From: Mucilaginibacter sp.
GTDB taxonomy: Bacteria > Bacteroidota > Bacteroidia > Sphingobacteriales > Sphingobacteriaceae
NCBI RefSeq assembly: GCF_028288205.1
Contig: NZ_JAQBOD010000018.1
Coordinates: 62,001-126,000 of the forward strand
Direction of reading: 5' to 3'
Length of the DNA stretch: 64,000 nucleotides
The notes below the pieces were generated by a model. It searched no databases. It was not told the DNA's origin and saw only the letters and a list, made by a program, of their open reading frames with translations. How positions within the stretch are numbered: position 1 is the stretch's first letter; every line of letters starts with the position of its first letter. This document shows positions 49,594 to 57,878 of the stretch, one piece after another. The translations under genes and the position numbers were made by a program.

Positions 49594-52500
49594 ATGAATA
49601 AATTCATTAAAAACATAATTTATTTTTCACTAAAACACCGCTATTTTGTGTTTTTTATGACTGCCATATTGGTAGTAATAGGCATATGGAGCTATAGTAA
49701 TACCCCTATTGAAACTTTCCCGGACGTAACCAATACGCAGATCATTATTATAGCCCAGTGGCCGGGGCGAAGTGCGGAGGAAGTAGAAAAATTAATAACC
49801 ATCCCCATTGAAACGGTGATGAATTCGGTACAAAAAAAATCAAATCTGCGCACAACATCGGCTTTTGGCTTATCCTATACCCGTATTATTTTTGATGATG
49901 ACGTTGACGATGCTTTTGCCCGCCAGCAGGTACTAAGCAGGCTGGCTAACGCCGACTTGCCCGACGGTGTAAAACCCGAAATTGAACCACCCTACGGCCC
50001 AACAGGCGAAATTTACCGGTATACGCTAAAAAGTAAAACCAAATCACTCCATGAACTTACCGCCATACAGGATTGGGTGCTTGACCGCCAGTTTAAATCA
50101 GTTCCGGGTGTTGCAGATGTAAACAGCTTTGGGGGCGAAGAAAAGGCTTATGAGGTAAGTGTTAACCCTGCGTTGCTGCAAAAGTATGGATTAACCTCGT
50201 TAGATGTTTTTACGGCAATTAACCGCAGTAATATTAACGTTGGGGGCGATGTGATAGAGAAAAACGACCAGGCTTATGTGGTAAGGGGCATAGGGCTTAT
50301 TAACAATATTGAAGAGATGCAAAACATCATCATTAAAAATGTTAATAATGTGCCTATACTTACTAAGGATGTTGCTGAAATAAAAGAAGCGGGGCTGCCA
50401 CGCCTTGGGCAAGTGAGCCGGGATAAACAAAAAGATGTAATAGAAGGCATTATTGTAATGCGAAAAGGCGAGAACCCGGCAGAGGTGCTTAACCGCGTAC
50501 GTGCCAAAGTGCAGGATCTTAATGATAATGTATTGCCAAAAGATGTAAAGATTGATACCTTTTACGACCGTACCAACCTGATGGATTATTGTACCGAAAC
50601 AGTGATACATAATTTACTGGAAGGTATTGTATTGGTAACTGTAATTGTGTTTTTGTTTATGGCAGATTGGCGCACTACGCTCATAGTAGCCATCATTATA
50701 CCTTTATCTTTATTATTCGCCTTTATATGTATGCGTATAAAGGGCATGAGCGCCAACCTGCTATCAATGGGCGCGGTTGATTTTGGTATTATTATAGATG
50801 GCGCGGTAGTAATGGTTGAGGGCATTTTTGTAGCGCTTGATCACAAAGCCAAAGAAGTTGGCATGCAAAAGTTTAACGGGCTGGCTAAGCTGGGGCTGTT
50901 TAAAAATGTCGGCGCCGAAATGGGAAAGGCCATCTTCTTTTCAAAACTCATTATTATTACCTGCCTTATTCCAATTTTCGCATTTCAAAAGGTAGAGGGT
51001 AAAATGTTTTCGCCTTTGGCTTATACTTTAGGTTTTGCTTTGTTGGGCGCATTAATATTTACATTAACGCTGGTGCCCGCTTTATCAAGCATCCTGTTAA
51101 ATAAAAACGTTCGCGAAAAACATAATGTTGTAGTGTTGTTTTTTGAGAACGGCATACGGCGGATGTTTGGCTACACCTATAAGCACCCTAAAAAAAGTAT
51201 TCTCGTAGCTGTTATTTTTATGGCTTTAACTTTCTTTTCAGCAAAATTCCTGGGAACGGAGTTTTTACCCGACCTGAACGAGGGTGCATTATGGGTAGAG
51301 GCAGAATTGCCAATGAGCGTATCATTGCCCGAGGCCGAAAGCATTAACCAAAAAATGATGCAAATGCTGGCCAGGTTTCCCGAGGTAAAACAAACATTGG
51401 CGCAGGTGGGGCGTACCAATGATGGTACAGACCCAAAAGGGTTTTTTGATGTACAGATACAGGTTGACCTAAAAAATAAAAAGGAATGGCCAAAAGGCGT
51501 TTCAGAGGATGATCTGATAGACCAGATGGATACGCAACTAAAAAAAATTCCGGGTACTGTATTTAACTATTCGCAGCCTATACGTGATAATGTGGAAGAA
51601 GCCGTTGCCGGTGTTAATGCCGCGCTTGCCGTAAATATATTTGGTACCGATTTTAAGGTGCTTGATGAAAAAGCTGATGAAATAATGAAGGTCTTAAAAA
51701 CTGTAAAAGGTATTGATGATTTGGGTGTATTGCGTAATTTGGGTCAGCCGGAGTTTAGGATAGAACTGGATCAGCGTAAAATGGCGTTATATGGTGTTGC
51801 TACTGCTGATGCAAATTCTGTAATTGAAATGGCCATTGGCGGCAAGGCGGCAACAGAGCTTTATGAGGGTGAGCGCAGGTTTGACATCAGGGTGCGCTAT
51901 CAAAAACAATTTCGTGATACACAGGATAAAATTGAGAACCTGATGGTTCCAACACTAAACGGATCAAAAATAGCAATAAAGGAAATAGCCACCATTAAAG
52001 TACTTACCGGCCCGGCTTTTATTTACCGGGATAATAACATGCGGCATATCGCGGTAAAGTTTTCAAACAGGGGCCGTGATCTGGGCAGTACCATTGCCGA
52101 GGCACAACAAAAAGTGAACCGCCTGGTAAAGCTCGACCACGGATATTCGACACAATGGGTAGGTGAATTTGAAAACCAAACGCGTGCATCAAACACCCTG
52201 GCGCACGTGGTACCTATTTGTTTGCTGGTCATCTTTTTAATACTATTCATCACCTTTGGCAATGTTAAAGACGCCTCATTAGTTATTATGAATGTGCCAT
52301 TTGCATTAATCGGGGGCATATTGGCATTGCATATTACCGGCATTAACTTTAGCATATCAGCAGGCATTGGCTTTATCGCGCTATTTGGCGTATGTATTCA
52401 AAATGGGGTTATCTTAATATCGGTGTTCCGTAAAAACCTGGCAGAACGCATGCCATTAGATACAGCAATACTTGAAGGTGTGATATCCCGTGTGCGCCCC

Positions 52501-52725
52501 GTGGTAATGACGGCTTTAATGGCTGCAATAGGTTTAATGCCGGCAGCAATATCAACAGGTATAGGCAGCGAAACACAAAAGCCGCTTGCCGTTGTAGTTA
52601 TAGGCGGGTTAATCACATCCACCATACTTACATTATTGATATTGCCGGTTATTTATGCATTAGTGCATCAATTAATACATAAACGTGAGAACAGAAAGCT
52701 CCTGAAAAAAATAGGTGCTGTGTGA
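49594..52725 (+). CDS. czcA: CzcA-type heavy-metal RND efflux pump
   Basis: This 1043-residue proton-driven RND transporter has twelve membrane spans and two large periplasmic loops. The N-terminus HRYFVFFMTAILVVIGIW and PIETFPDVTNTQIII is standard for the HME subfamily. In the fourth span, DFGIIIDGAVVMVEG places Asp at 396 and 402 and Glu at 409, the D-x6... spacing of CzcA pumps for divalent ions (Zn, Co, Cd, Ni), rather than the CusA copper/silver type. Substrate class is thus predicted, not shown. It is the last gene of the RR-HK-TolC-MFP-RND operon. Confidence 0.95.
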   Translation: MNKFIKNIIYFSLKHRYFVFFMTAILVVIGIWSYSNTPIETFPDVTNTQIIIIAQWPGRSAEEVEKLITIPIETVMNSVQKKSNLRTTSAFGLSYTRIIFDDDVDDAFARQQVLSRLANADLPDGVKPEIEPPYGPTGEIYRYTLKSKTKSLHELTAIQDWVLDRQFKSVPGVADVNSFGGEEKAYEVSVNPALLQKYGLTSLDVFTAINRSNINVGGDVIEKNDQAYVVRGIGLINNIEEMQNIIIKNVNNVPILTKDVAEIKEAGLPRLGQVSRDKQKDVIEGIIVMRKGENPAEVLNRVRAKVQDLNDNVLPKDVKIDTFYDRTNLMDYCTETVIHNLLEGIVLVTVIVFLFMADWRTTLIVAIIIPLSLLFAFICMRIKGMSANLLSMGAVDFGIIIDGAVVMVEGIFVALDHKAKEVGMQKFNGLAKLGLFKNVGAEMGKAIFFSKLIIITCLIPIFAFQKVEGKMFSPLAYTLGFALLGALIFTLTLVPALSSILLNKNVREKHNVVVLFFENGIRRMFGYTYKHPKKSILVAVIFMALTFFSAKFLGTEFLPDLNEGALWVEAELPMSVSLPEAESINQKMMQMLARFPEVKQTLAQVGRTNDGTDPKGFFDVQIQVDLKNKKEWPKGVSEDDLIDQMDTQLKKIPGTVFNYSQPIRDNVEEAVAGVNAALAVNIFGTDFKVLDEKADEIMKVLKTVKGIDDLGVLRNLGQPEFRIELDQRKMALYGVATADANSVIEMAIGGKAATELYEGERRFDIRVRYQKQFRDTQDKIENLMVPTLNGSKIAIKEIATIKVLTGPAFIYRDNNMRHIAVKFSNRGRDLGSTIAEAQQKVNRLVKLDHGYSTQWVGEFENQTRASNTLAHVVPICLLVIFLILFITFGNVKDASLVIMNVPFALIGGILALHITGINFSISAGIGFIALFGVCIQNGVILISVFRKNLAERMPLDTAILEGVISRVRPVVMTALMAAIGLMPAAISTGIGSETQKPLAVVVIGGLITSTILTLLILPVIYALVHQLIHKRENRKLLKKIGAV

Positions 52726-52778
52726 ACCTGATAAATTATATTGAACTTATAGACACAGCAACATTTAAAAAAACAGCT

Positions 52779-52813
52779 AAAAGAGGGGGCTTAAATAAGT
52801 CCCCTCTTTTTTT
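52779..52813 (+). terminator. Intrinsic terminator of the metal-efflux operon
   Basis: AAAAGAGGGG and CCCCTCTTTT form a stem around GCTTAAATAAGT and are followed by TTTTTTT. It lies about 55 nt after the czcA stop. Confidence 0.9.
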
Positions 52814-53109
52814 GAAACAAAGTTTAACCAGGCAGAAACATTCTTTATCCAGATATTGTTGATCTCAATACAGCAATTATATGCCCCCCAATAGCCATAC
52901 CTATAACCTATGTAATGTTATTGTGACCATTCTAAAAAATTGGGCCTAATATTCTTAAATCGGGTAAAAAGCATTAATATTGATTTAGTAACCTGTTATA
53001 AACCAATTATTATCAATTACGTTAATGCCTAAAAACTTACCCTTTATAAGGCTTTGGCGGAATTAAATTTAACGAATGATATAATATTCAAATCATTAAA
53101 AACAACTAA
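52814..53109. other. Spacer with an operator-like site
   Basis: This spacer holds no gene. TATAACCTAT at 52902-52911 is the reverse complement of the ATAGGTTATA segment in the metal-efflux regulator promoter. The last 60 bp before the isomerase gene are AT-rich. Confidence 0.4.
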
Positions 53110-53946
53110 ATGAACAAACGCGATTTTTTAAAAAACATGGGGGCACTGGCTGTTGGATCAGTACTGTTACCTTCCTTTAAATTTGCACCAAAAAAAATTA
53201 AAGATCCGGGCATACAGTTGTACACCTTCCGCAAGGAAATGATGACCGACCCTAAAGGGACCTTAAAAATAATAGCCGACCTTGGCATTAAGCAAGTTGA
53301 ATCTGCATCAAGTAATTTAGGGTTGTTTTATGGTTTGAAACCCGAAGAAATGAAACAGACCTGTAAAGATCTGGGTATGACGCTGCGCAGCGGACACTGC
53401 AGTATTGACGGCAAATGGCAAAGCACCATTGAGCAGGCGGCATTATCCGGGCAGGAATATCTTATTGCCTCTACACTGCCTTACCAGGGACAAACCACGG
53501 CTAACTATCAAAAAATAGCCGAAAGGTTTAATAAAGCCGGCGAAGAATGTAAGGCAGCAGGTATTAAATTTGGCTTCCATAATCATAATGCCGAATTTCA
53601 GACGGATAAAGATACCGGTGATGTTTTGTATGATGTAATGCTTAAAAACACAGACCCTAAACTGGTACATATGGAAATGGACCTTGGCTGGGTATTAGCC
53701 GCCGGAAAGGACCCGTTTGAATACTTTAAAACATACGGAGCACGTTTCCCGCTATGGCACTTAAAGGATATGAAAGGAAAGCGCAGTACAGAATTTGGTA
53801 ATGGCACCCTTGATATTGTGGGCATACTAAAACACAGCAAAGATGCCGGCATGAAATACTTCTTTATCGAGCAGGAAGAATATCCTGTATCGGCTTTAGA
53901 TAGTATGAAGATAAATATGGAGTACCTTAAAAAGATTGATTATTAA
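53110..53946 (+). CDS. Sugar phosphate isomerase/epimerase (TIM barrel) with export signal
   Basis: This 278-residue protein has the AP-endonuclease-2-like TIM-barrel of the sugar phosphate isomerase/epimerase family: DPGIQLYTFRKEMMTDPKG, LGIKQVESASSN, EECKAAGIKFGFHNHNAEF, LVHMEMDLGWVLAAGKDPFEYF, WHLKDMKGK and YFFIEQEEYP. The metal-binding Glu/Asp/His residues are thus present. The N-terminus NKRDFLKNMGALAVGSVLLPSF resembles a twin-arginine signal with a Lys-Arg pair, so periplasmic export is likely. Substrate unknown. A repeat remnant and a hypothetical gene follow. Confidence 0.9.
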   Translation: MNKRDFLKNMGALAVGSVLLPSFKFAPKKIKDPGIQLYTFRKEMMTDPKGTLKIIADLGIKQVESASSNLGLFYGLKPEEMKQTCKDLGMTLRSGHCSIDGKWQSTIEQAALSGQEYLIASTLPYQGQTTANYQKIAERFNKAGEECKAAGIKFGFHNHNAEFQTDKDTGDVLYDVMLKNTDPKLVHMEMDLGWVLAAGKDPFEYFKTYGARFPLWHLKDMKGKRSTEFGNGTLDIVGILKHSKDAGMKYFFIEQEEYPVSALDSMKINMEYLKKIDY

Positions 53947-53999
53947 TAGTAAGATTTTATTAAACCTTCTCCCCAAGCAGGGCTACTATGTGGACATAT

Positions 54000-54095
54000 C
54001 CTTTTTAAACAAAATGTTATTTCGAGTGGTAAAATTAGGAAAATTCTGCAGGGGAAATGATATAAGAGCGTTGTCATCCTGAGCCGGGTTTTAAT
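54000..54095. repeat. Degenerate GTCATTTCGA/GTCATCCTGAG repeat
   Basis: AAATGTTATTTCGAGTGG, GAAAATTCTGCAGG and AAGAGCGTTGTCATCCTGAG are decayed parts of the same type of repeat seen at 5415-5570 and 25160. It fills the spacer after the isomerase gene. Confidence 0.5.
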
Positions 54096-54141
54096 AAACA
54101 TGTCATGGGTATAGGACAGGAATCGCACGGCCTCAAGTTTT

Positions 54142-54456
54142 TTATTGCATCGCCAAACTCTGGTTCGGTCGTGGGTCCTCGGGCAAAATTTCCATTTCCG
54201 GGAATTCAATATACTCGGCATACCATTGTATGGCACCAACCACATCTAAAGCATCTTCGGCCGAAATGTCTATTGTCTCAAATGCATAAAGTCTGTTATT
54301 GGCATAGCCAAAAAGCTGTATTTCGTTACTATTAGCTATAAATTTATCCTCATCAAGACAATACACTCTTATTTTCAATTCGGTATCTCTCGAATGAATT
54401 ATATCTCTGCAAGGGTTATTAGGATCGGTCGCTAATAGATATACATTGTACTCCAT
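54142..54456 (-). CDS. Hypothetical protein of 104 residues
   Basis: I do not recognise this 104-residue, acidic protein. It has no signal and no membrane span. The sequence mixes short strands and helices (YNVYLLATDPNNPCRDIIHS, AFETIDISAEDALDVVGAIQWYAEYIEF). The regular charge pattern and proper start codon make it more likely a real gene than a chance ORF, but it has no operon partner. The TAG stop lies inside a region close to repeat remnants, so a recent truncation cannot be excluded. Confidence 0.55.
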   Translation of the reverse strand: MEYNVYLLATDPNNPCRDIIHSRDTELKIRVYCLDEDKFIANSNEIQLFGYANNRLYAFETIDISAEDALDVVGAIQWYAEYIEFPEMEILPEDPRPNQSLAMQ

Positions 54457-54744
54457 ATTTTTTTAACAATGCTAATGGCGGATAGTTTCAGGTTTTATTT
54501 ATTGATAATCGGTTAAATTCTTGAGTTACTATTAATAACAAGTATTTAGTTAAAATACCTGTGGGATATTTTGTGTAAAATTTACCCTAATTGGAGAAAA
54601 GATTTTCCGACCCCAAAATAGCTGAATACTAACGGTCTTGCTTTTGGGGGTTTATGTAACATGCATATTACAACTGGCATTTATTTTGCCTGTATACAAG
54701 TAATTAATGCCCTTCTAAAAGGGCTGTTTTTCATAGGTAGATGT

Positions 54745-54782
54745 AGGGCCGAAACACTGCGAGAGTTTTTCGGCCCTTTTTT
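54745..54782 (+). terminator. Strong terminator-like hairpin with no clear upstream gene
   Basis: AGGGCCGAAA and TTTCGGCCCT pair around a CACTGCGAGAGTT loop, followed by TTTTTT. No gene on the plus strand ends nearby, which raises the possibility of a short RNA transcript upstream. Confidence 0.75.
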
Positions 54783-54894
54783 GTGGATTAAACTTTTTCT
54801 TTCTGTATGGCGGCGATTACTCACCCGATCATCGCTTTGCTAGATCACCTCCTTCGGCAAGCTGAAAAGAGGGTTGTCCTCTGCTAACTCAAAA

Positions 54895-54927
54895 AGATTT
54901 GTCAACTTTTTAAAAGTTGACAAATCT
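54895..54927. repeat. 33-nt perfect palindrome (copy C)
   Basis: AGATTTGTCAACTTTT, a central T, and AAAAGTTGACAAATCT form a perfect palindrome. The arms differ from copy D at 61586 by compensatory changes (GTCAAC/GTTGAC against GACAAC/GTTGTC). Confidence 0.8.
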
Positions 54928-55049
54928 ACTTAATTACCCTCTTTCCGCTCAGTGGCGAAGAGAGGCCGTGTAAGAAATGCCGCGGGGTGAGTCTGAGCGG
55001 TTGTGTTTTAGTGCGCGCATTAGTTTCTTATAATAGAACCTACTTTTAC

Positions 55050-55057
55050 TACTTTTG
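55050..55057 (+). promoter_or_regulatory. TAnnTTTG -7 box before pdeM
   Basis: TACTTTTG lies 6 nt before the pdeM ATG at 55064, so the transcript would have almost no leader. The -33 region contains only a weak TTTC. Confidence 0.4.
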
Positions 55058-55063
55058 CACGCT

Positions 55064-55729
55064 ATGACGATAAGTGCGGGTATTCCGTTTAAATTACTGA
55101 ACCAGGACCTTCTTTTATTACCGCAGCGGGCCATTTACTGGCAGCAGGAAAAAACATTAATTGCAGCCGATGTGCATTTAGGCAAGGTGGGGCATTTCCG
55201 CAAAGCGGGAATAGCTGTGCCGCGCGATATGGAACAGGGCGACCTGGCCGTACTGTCTGACCTGATAGATGAATACCGGCCTCAAAAAATATTGTTCCTG
55301 GGCGATCTGTTTCATAGTGATATGAATGCCGATTGGGACTGGTTCGCGCTATGGCGGCAGCAATTTCCTAAACTGGCAATTGATCTGATACGTGGTAACC
55401 ATGACATTGTACATGACAGTCATTACACTGAACTGAACGTAACGTTACATGATGAACTTTTAACGGGGCCATTCCTGATGCTGCATCATCCGGTACCCGA
55501 ACCTAAATTGGCGTTGGCGGACAGCTATGTTTTTTGCGGCCACATACACCCGGGTGTAAATTTAACGGGCAGGGGCCGCCAGAGCTTAACCCTGCCTTGT
55601 TTTGCCTTTGGCGATAAGCAGGCTATATTACCCTCGTTTGGCAGGTTTACCGGCCGTGTAGCTATCCGCAGCCGCGAAACCGACCGCATATTTGCCGTGC
55701 TGTGGGATAAAGTGATCGCTATTGATTAA
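55064..55729 (+). CDS. pdeM: Ligase-associated DNA damage response endonuclease PdeM
   Basis: This 221-residue metallophosphoesterase starts at 55064 (MTISAGIPFKLLNQDL). The binuclear metal site is complete: ADVHLGKVGHFRKAG, LFLGDLFHSDMN, IRGNHDIVH, LMLHHPVPEP and YVFCGHIHPGV. The sequence pattern matches PdeM, the small endonuclease or phosphodiesterase often encoded with a DNA ligase, a helicase and an exonuclease in a DNA end-processing operon. Here no such partners are in the window; they may lie elsewhere. The stop overlaps that of the converging lipoprotein gene by a few bases. Confidence 0.9.
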   Translation: MTISAGIPFKLLNQDLLLLPQRAIYWQQEKTLIAADVHLGKVGHFRKAGIAVPRDMEQGDLAVLSDLIDEYRPQKILFLGDLFHSDMNADWDWFALWRQQFPKLAIDLIRGNHDIVHDSHYTELNVTLHDELLTGPFLMLHHPVPEPKLALADSYVFCGHIHPGVNLTGRGRQSLTLPCFAFGDKQAILPSFGRFTGRVAIRSRETDRIFAVLWDKVIAID

Positions 55730-56865
55730 TGAGTTTTAAGGTAATTGGCTACGCTTCCTGCCACGTCATTAAAATCTTTTACATGCTCAATTATATGCCC
55801 CTGACCATCCAGCAGGCAATAGGCCGGGATGCTTTTTATACCCCAGCTATCTGCATTTGGCGAATCATCTCCTTTAAGATCTGATATTTGGGGCCAGGTC
55901 ATCTTATCGGCAGTTATAGCGGTGGTCCACCTGTTTTTTTCTGTATCAAATGATATGCTGACAATTCCAAAACCTTTATCGCCAAATTTGGATAATAAAC
56001 CGGTTATCATATACTGATGATTATCACGGCTGGTGCCATTTGTTGAGCGCCAAAAATCAAGCAGTATGATCTTTTTGTTCATGGCTTTAATATCAAGCGT
56101 TTTTCCATCAGGAGTTGTGCCGGCAATAGTTGGCGCTGATGCCCCTGCGGATACATTAGCCAGCGGCTTTAACTTACTTTCCAGTTCTTTGCCATCACCA
56201 CTGCTTTTGGCGGCCGAACTTAGTTTCTGAAAAATAGTATAAAACTCAGCCGGGTTGTTTTGATAATCCATTTGCAGCATAATGTGCGGAGCTATCTCAT
56301 TTTCAGGATATTTATTTATAAAAGCATTTAAAATGGTTAGTTCATCAACCCGGTTTGCCTTTTGCTCATCCGCATGGAGTTTAGCAGTCATGGCGGCATG
56401 CTCATCTAAAGTTACCGCCTGGTTTTCAAGCCCTTTAATTTGACTATGTATGGCAATAACCTTTTTCCGCCCCTCATTATTAATTGAATCGGCTAAAGCA
56501 TTATAGGCCGATAGCTCGGTTTGCTTTTTTGATAACGAGGTAATTAACGGGTAGTTATTTATATTTTTAGGGTCGATGTTAATGCTGTATTCGCCGGGCT
56601 GTAAATAGATATCAACCCTGCGTGTTGTGGCCGACCCTAATGAATAAACCAGCTTATAATAGCCTGAATATTGCAAAAAGCTCTTGCTGATATTAAATTT
56701 TCCTGCCGAAATATCTGTACTGTAAACATTATTGTTGGCTTGGTCCCTTATCATAACATGACCAAAATTGGCTCCGGTCGCGGTGCCGGTAATTGTAATA
56801 TCGCCTTGCGAACGGTCACATCCTGCAAATAATAAAACCAGTAAAATTAAGCTGACGTATTTCAT
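55726..56865 (-). CDS. DUF4369/TlpA-like lipoprotein lacking the CxxC active site
   Basis: This 379-residue lipoprotein (lipobox LLFAGCDRSQ) has an N-terminal DUF4369 domain (TITGTATGANFGHVMI and VDIYLQPGEYSINID), a helical linker (about residues 115-215) and a C-terminal thioredoxin fold of TlpA/ResA type (from about residue 240, AGASAPTIAGTTPDGKTL). Where active members have FW-x-x-W-C-x-x-C, this one has LLDFWRSTNGTSRDNH (about residues 270-280), so both redox cysteines are missing. The rest of the fold, including the cis-proline region KSIPAYCLLDGQG, is intact. It is thus probably not a thiol oxidoreductase. It overlaps the pdeM end by a few bases. Confidence 0.88.
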   Translation of the reverse strand: MKYVSLILLVLLFAGCDRSQGDITITGTATGANFGHVMIRDQANNNVYSTDISAGKFNISKSFLQYSGYYKLVYSLGSATTRRVDIYLQPGEYSINIDPKNINNYPLITSLSKKQTELSAYNALADSINNEGRKKVIAIHSQIKGLENQAVTLDEHAAMTAKLHADEQKANRVDELTILNAFINKYPENEIAPHIMLQMDYQNNPAEFYTIFQKLSSAAKSSGDGKELESKLKPLANVSAGASAPTIAGTTPDGKTLDIKAMNKKIILLDFWRSTNGTSRDNHQYMITGLLSKFGDKGFGIVSISFDTEKNRWTTAITADKMTWPQISDLKGDDSPNADSWGIKSIPAYCLLDGQGHIIEHVKDFNDVAGSVANYLKTH

Positions 56866-56949
56866 TTGGTATAGATAATTAGTTGCTACTAATGTAATAC
56901 TACTGCGGCTATCCGCAAAAAATAAATCAGTTTAAACAGGCTAAAAAAT

Positions 56950-57669
56950 TTACTTGTTTGTTAAGTTATTTGCCCTTTCCAATAAACCCTTTGCCGCCTT
57001 TCCTTCGGGGCTCTCTTTAGCAGCCGAACTTAATTTTTGAAAAATCCTATAGTAACTATCCGGATTGCTCATATAGGCGTTATTTAATACAATAATACGG
57101 GGTGTAATACTATTATCAGGATACTTATCTACAAATGCCGAAAGCACAATTGTTGCTAATTTTAGCTGCTGCTGCTCTGCTTCCTTGTATTTGTTAACCA
57201 AGTTGTTATAAGCATCGGCGGGTAACATTTGGCTTTTAGGGTCTTTTAACTGCGCATTTAAATCGGCTGCTTTTTTACTTAGCTCATCTTTTGTCTTATC
57301 AAATAAATGATAATAAGCCGTTAACTCGTTTTGTTTTTTTACGGTGGATTGAATATCAGGGTACTTATAGGGTTTATCACGGTCAAACGTAACAGTATAC
57401 TTTCCAGGCTGCAGGTAAACATCAAACGCCAGCATGCCCAGTTTATCATTATTTACCGACATATAACCATACGTGCCGTTGTTATATTCACTGCTTACGG
57501 TAAATGTTCCGGATTTAATAGCTGTTTTACAAATTGTCGAATCGCTTATATTCTTAATTATAAACTCGCCATCATTAATGCCCGGTGTTATTCCGGTAAA
57601 TTCAATAGTTGGTTTTTGGGTACAGCCTGCAGCCAGTATAGCCAGGCTTAATGCAAAGAAACACTTCAT
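56950..57669 (-). CDS. DUF4369-type lipoprotein without thioredoxin domain (tandem paralogue)
   Basis: I start this 239-residue lipoprotein at 57669 (MKCFFALSLAILAAGCTQKPT), which gives a clear lipobox (LAAGC). It aligns along its length with the N-terminal ~240 residues of the next gene: FDVYLQPGKYTVTFD against VDIYLQPGEYSINID, VKKQNELTAYYHLFD against SKKQTELSAYNALAD and YYRIFQKLSSAAKES against FYTIFQKLSSAAKSS. The match stops where the thioredoxin domain would begin. The two are tandem duplicates in one transcriptional direction, 84 bp apart, with one copy having lost its effector domain. Confidence 0.87.
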   Translation of the reverse strand: MKCFFALSLAILAAGCTQKPTIEFTGITPGINDGEFIIKNISDSTICKTAIKSGTFTVSSEYNNGTYGYMSVNNDKLGMLAFDVYLQPGKYTVTFDRDKPYKYPDIQSTVKKQNELTAYYHLFDKTKDELSKKAADLNAQLKDPKSQMLPADAYNNLVNKYKEAEQQQLKLATIVLSAFVDKYPDNSITPRIIVLNNAYMSNPDSYYRIFQKLSSAAKESPEGKAAKGLLERANNLTNK

Positions 57670-57844
57670 AAAATAAGGTGTAATTAATGGGTTCGAAGAT
57701 AATATAGCGGTTGGCATTCGGTAAAATATTAACAAATATTAACAATATTTTTGACTAAAAATGACCCTGTTTTTAGATTGTTTCTAAATAACTGTTTGCC
57801 CGCTAATTCATAAAAAGCATTTATATCTTTTGGTATTTAATAAA

Positions 57845-57852
57845 TACTTTTG
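57845..57852 (+). promoter_or_regulatory. TAnnTTTG -7 box before sdhC
   Basis: TACTTTTG lies 26 nt before the sdhC ATG at 57879. A TTTG at 57829 is too close to serve as its -33 box, so the promoter is only partly matched. Confidence 0.45.
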
Positions 57853-57878
57853 CGTAAATATTCATTTACAATAAAATA

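Larger units (their letters stand above)
54457..55049. other. 593-bp gap with two hairpins and a palindrome
   Basis: This region between two genes holds a terminator-like hairpin (54745-54782), a perfect 33-nt palindrome (54895-54927), and a GCCCTTCTAAAAGGGC hairpin around 54705-54725. A small RNA ending at the 54782 terminator is possible but I cannot support it. The 60-aa ORF at 54661 runs through the terminator and is not a gene. Confidence 0.5.

Noticed and set aside
54661-54843. 60-aa ORF in the gene-free gap
   Set aside because: It runs straight through a strong terminator hairpin and has no coding character.
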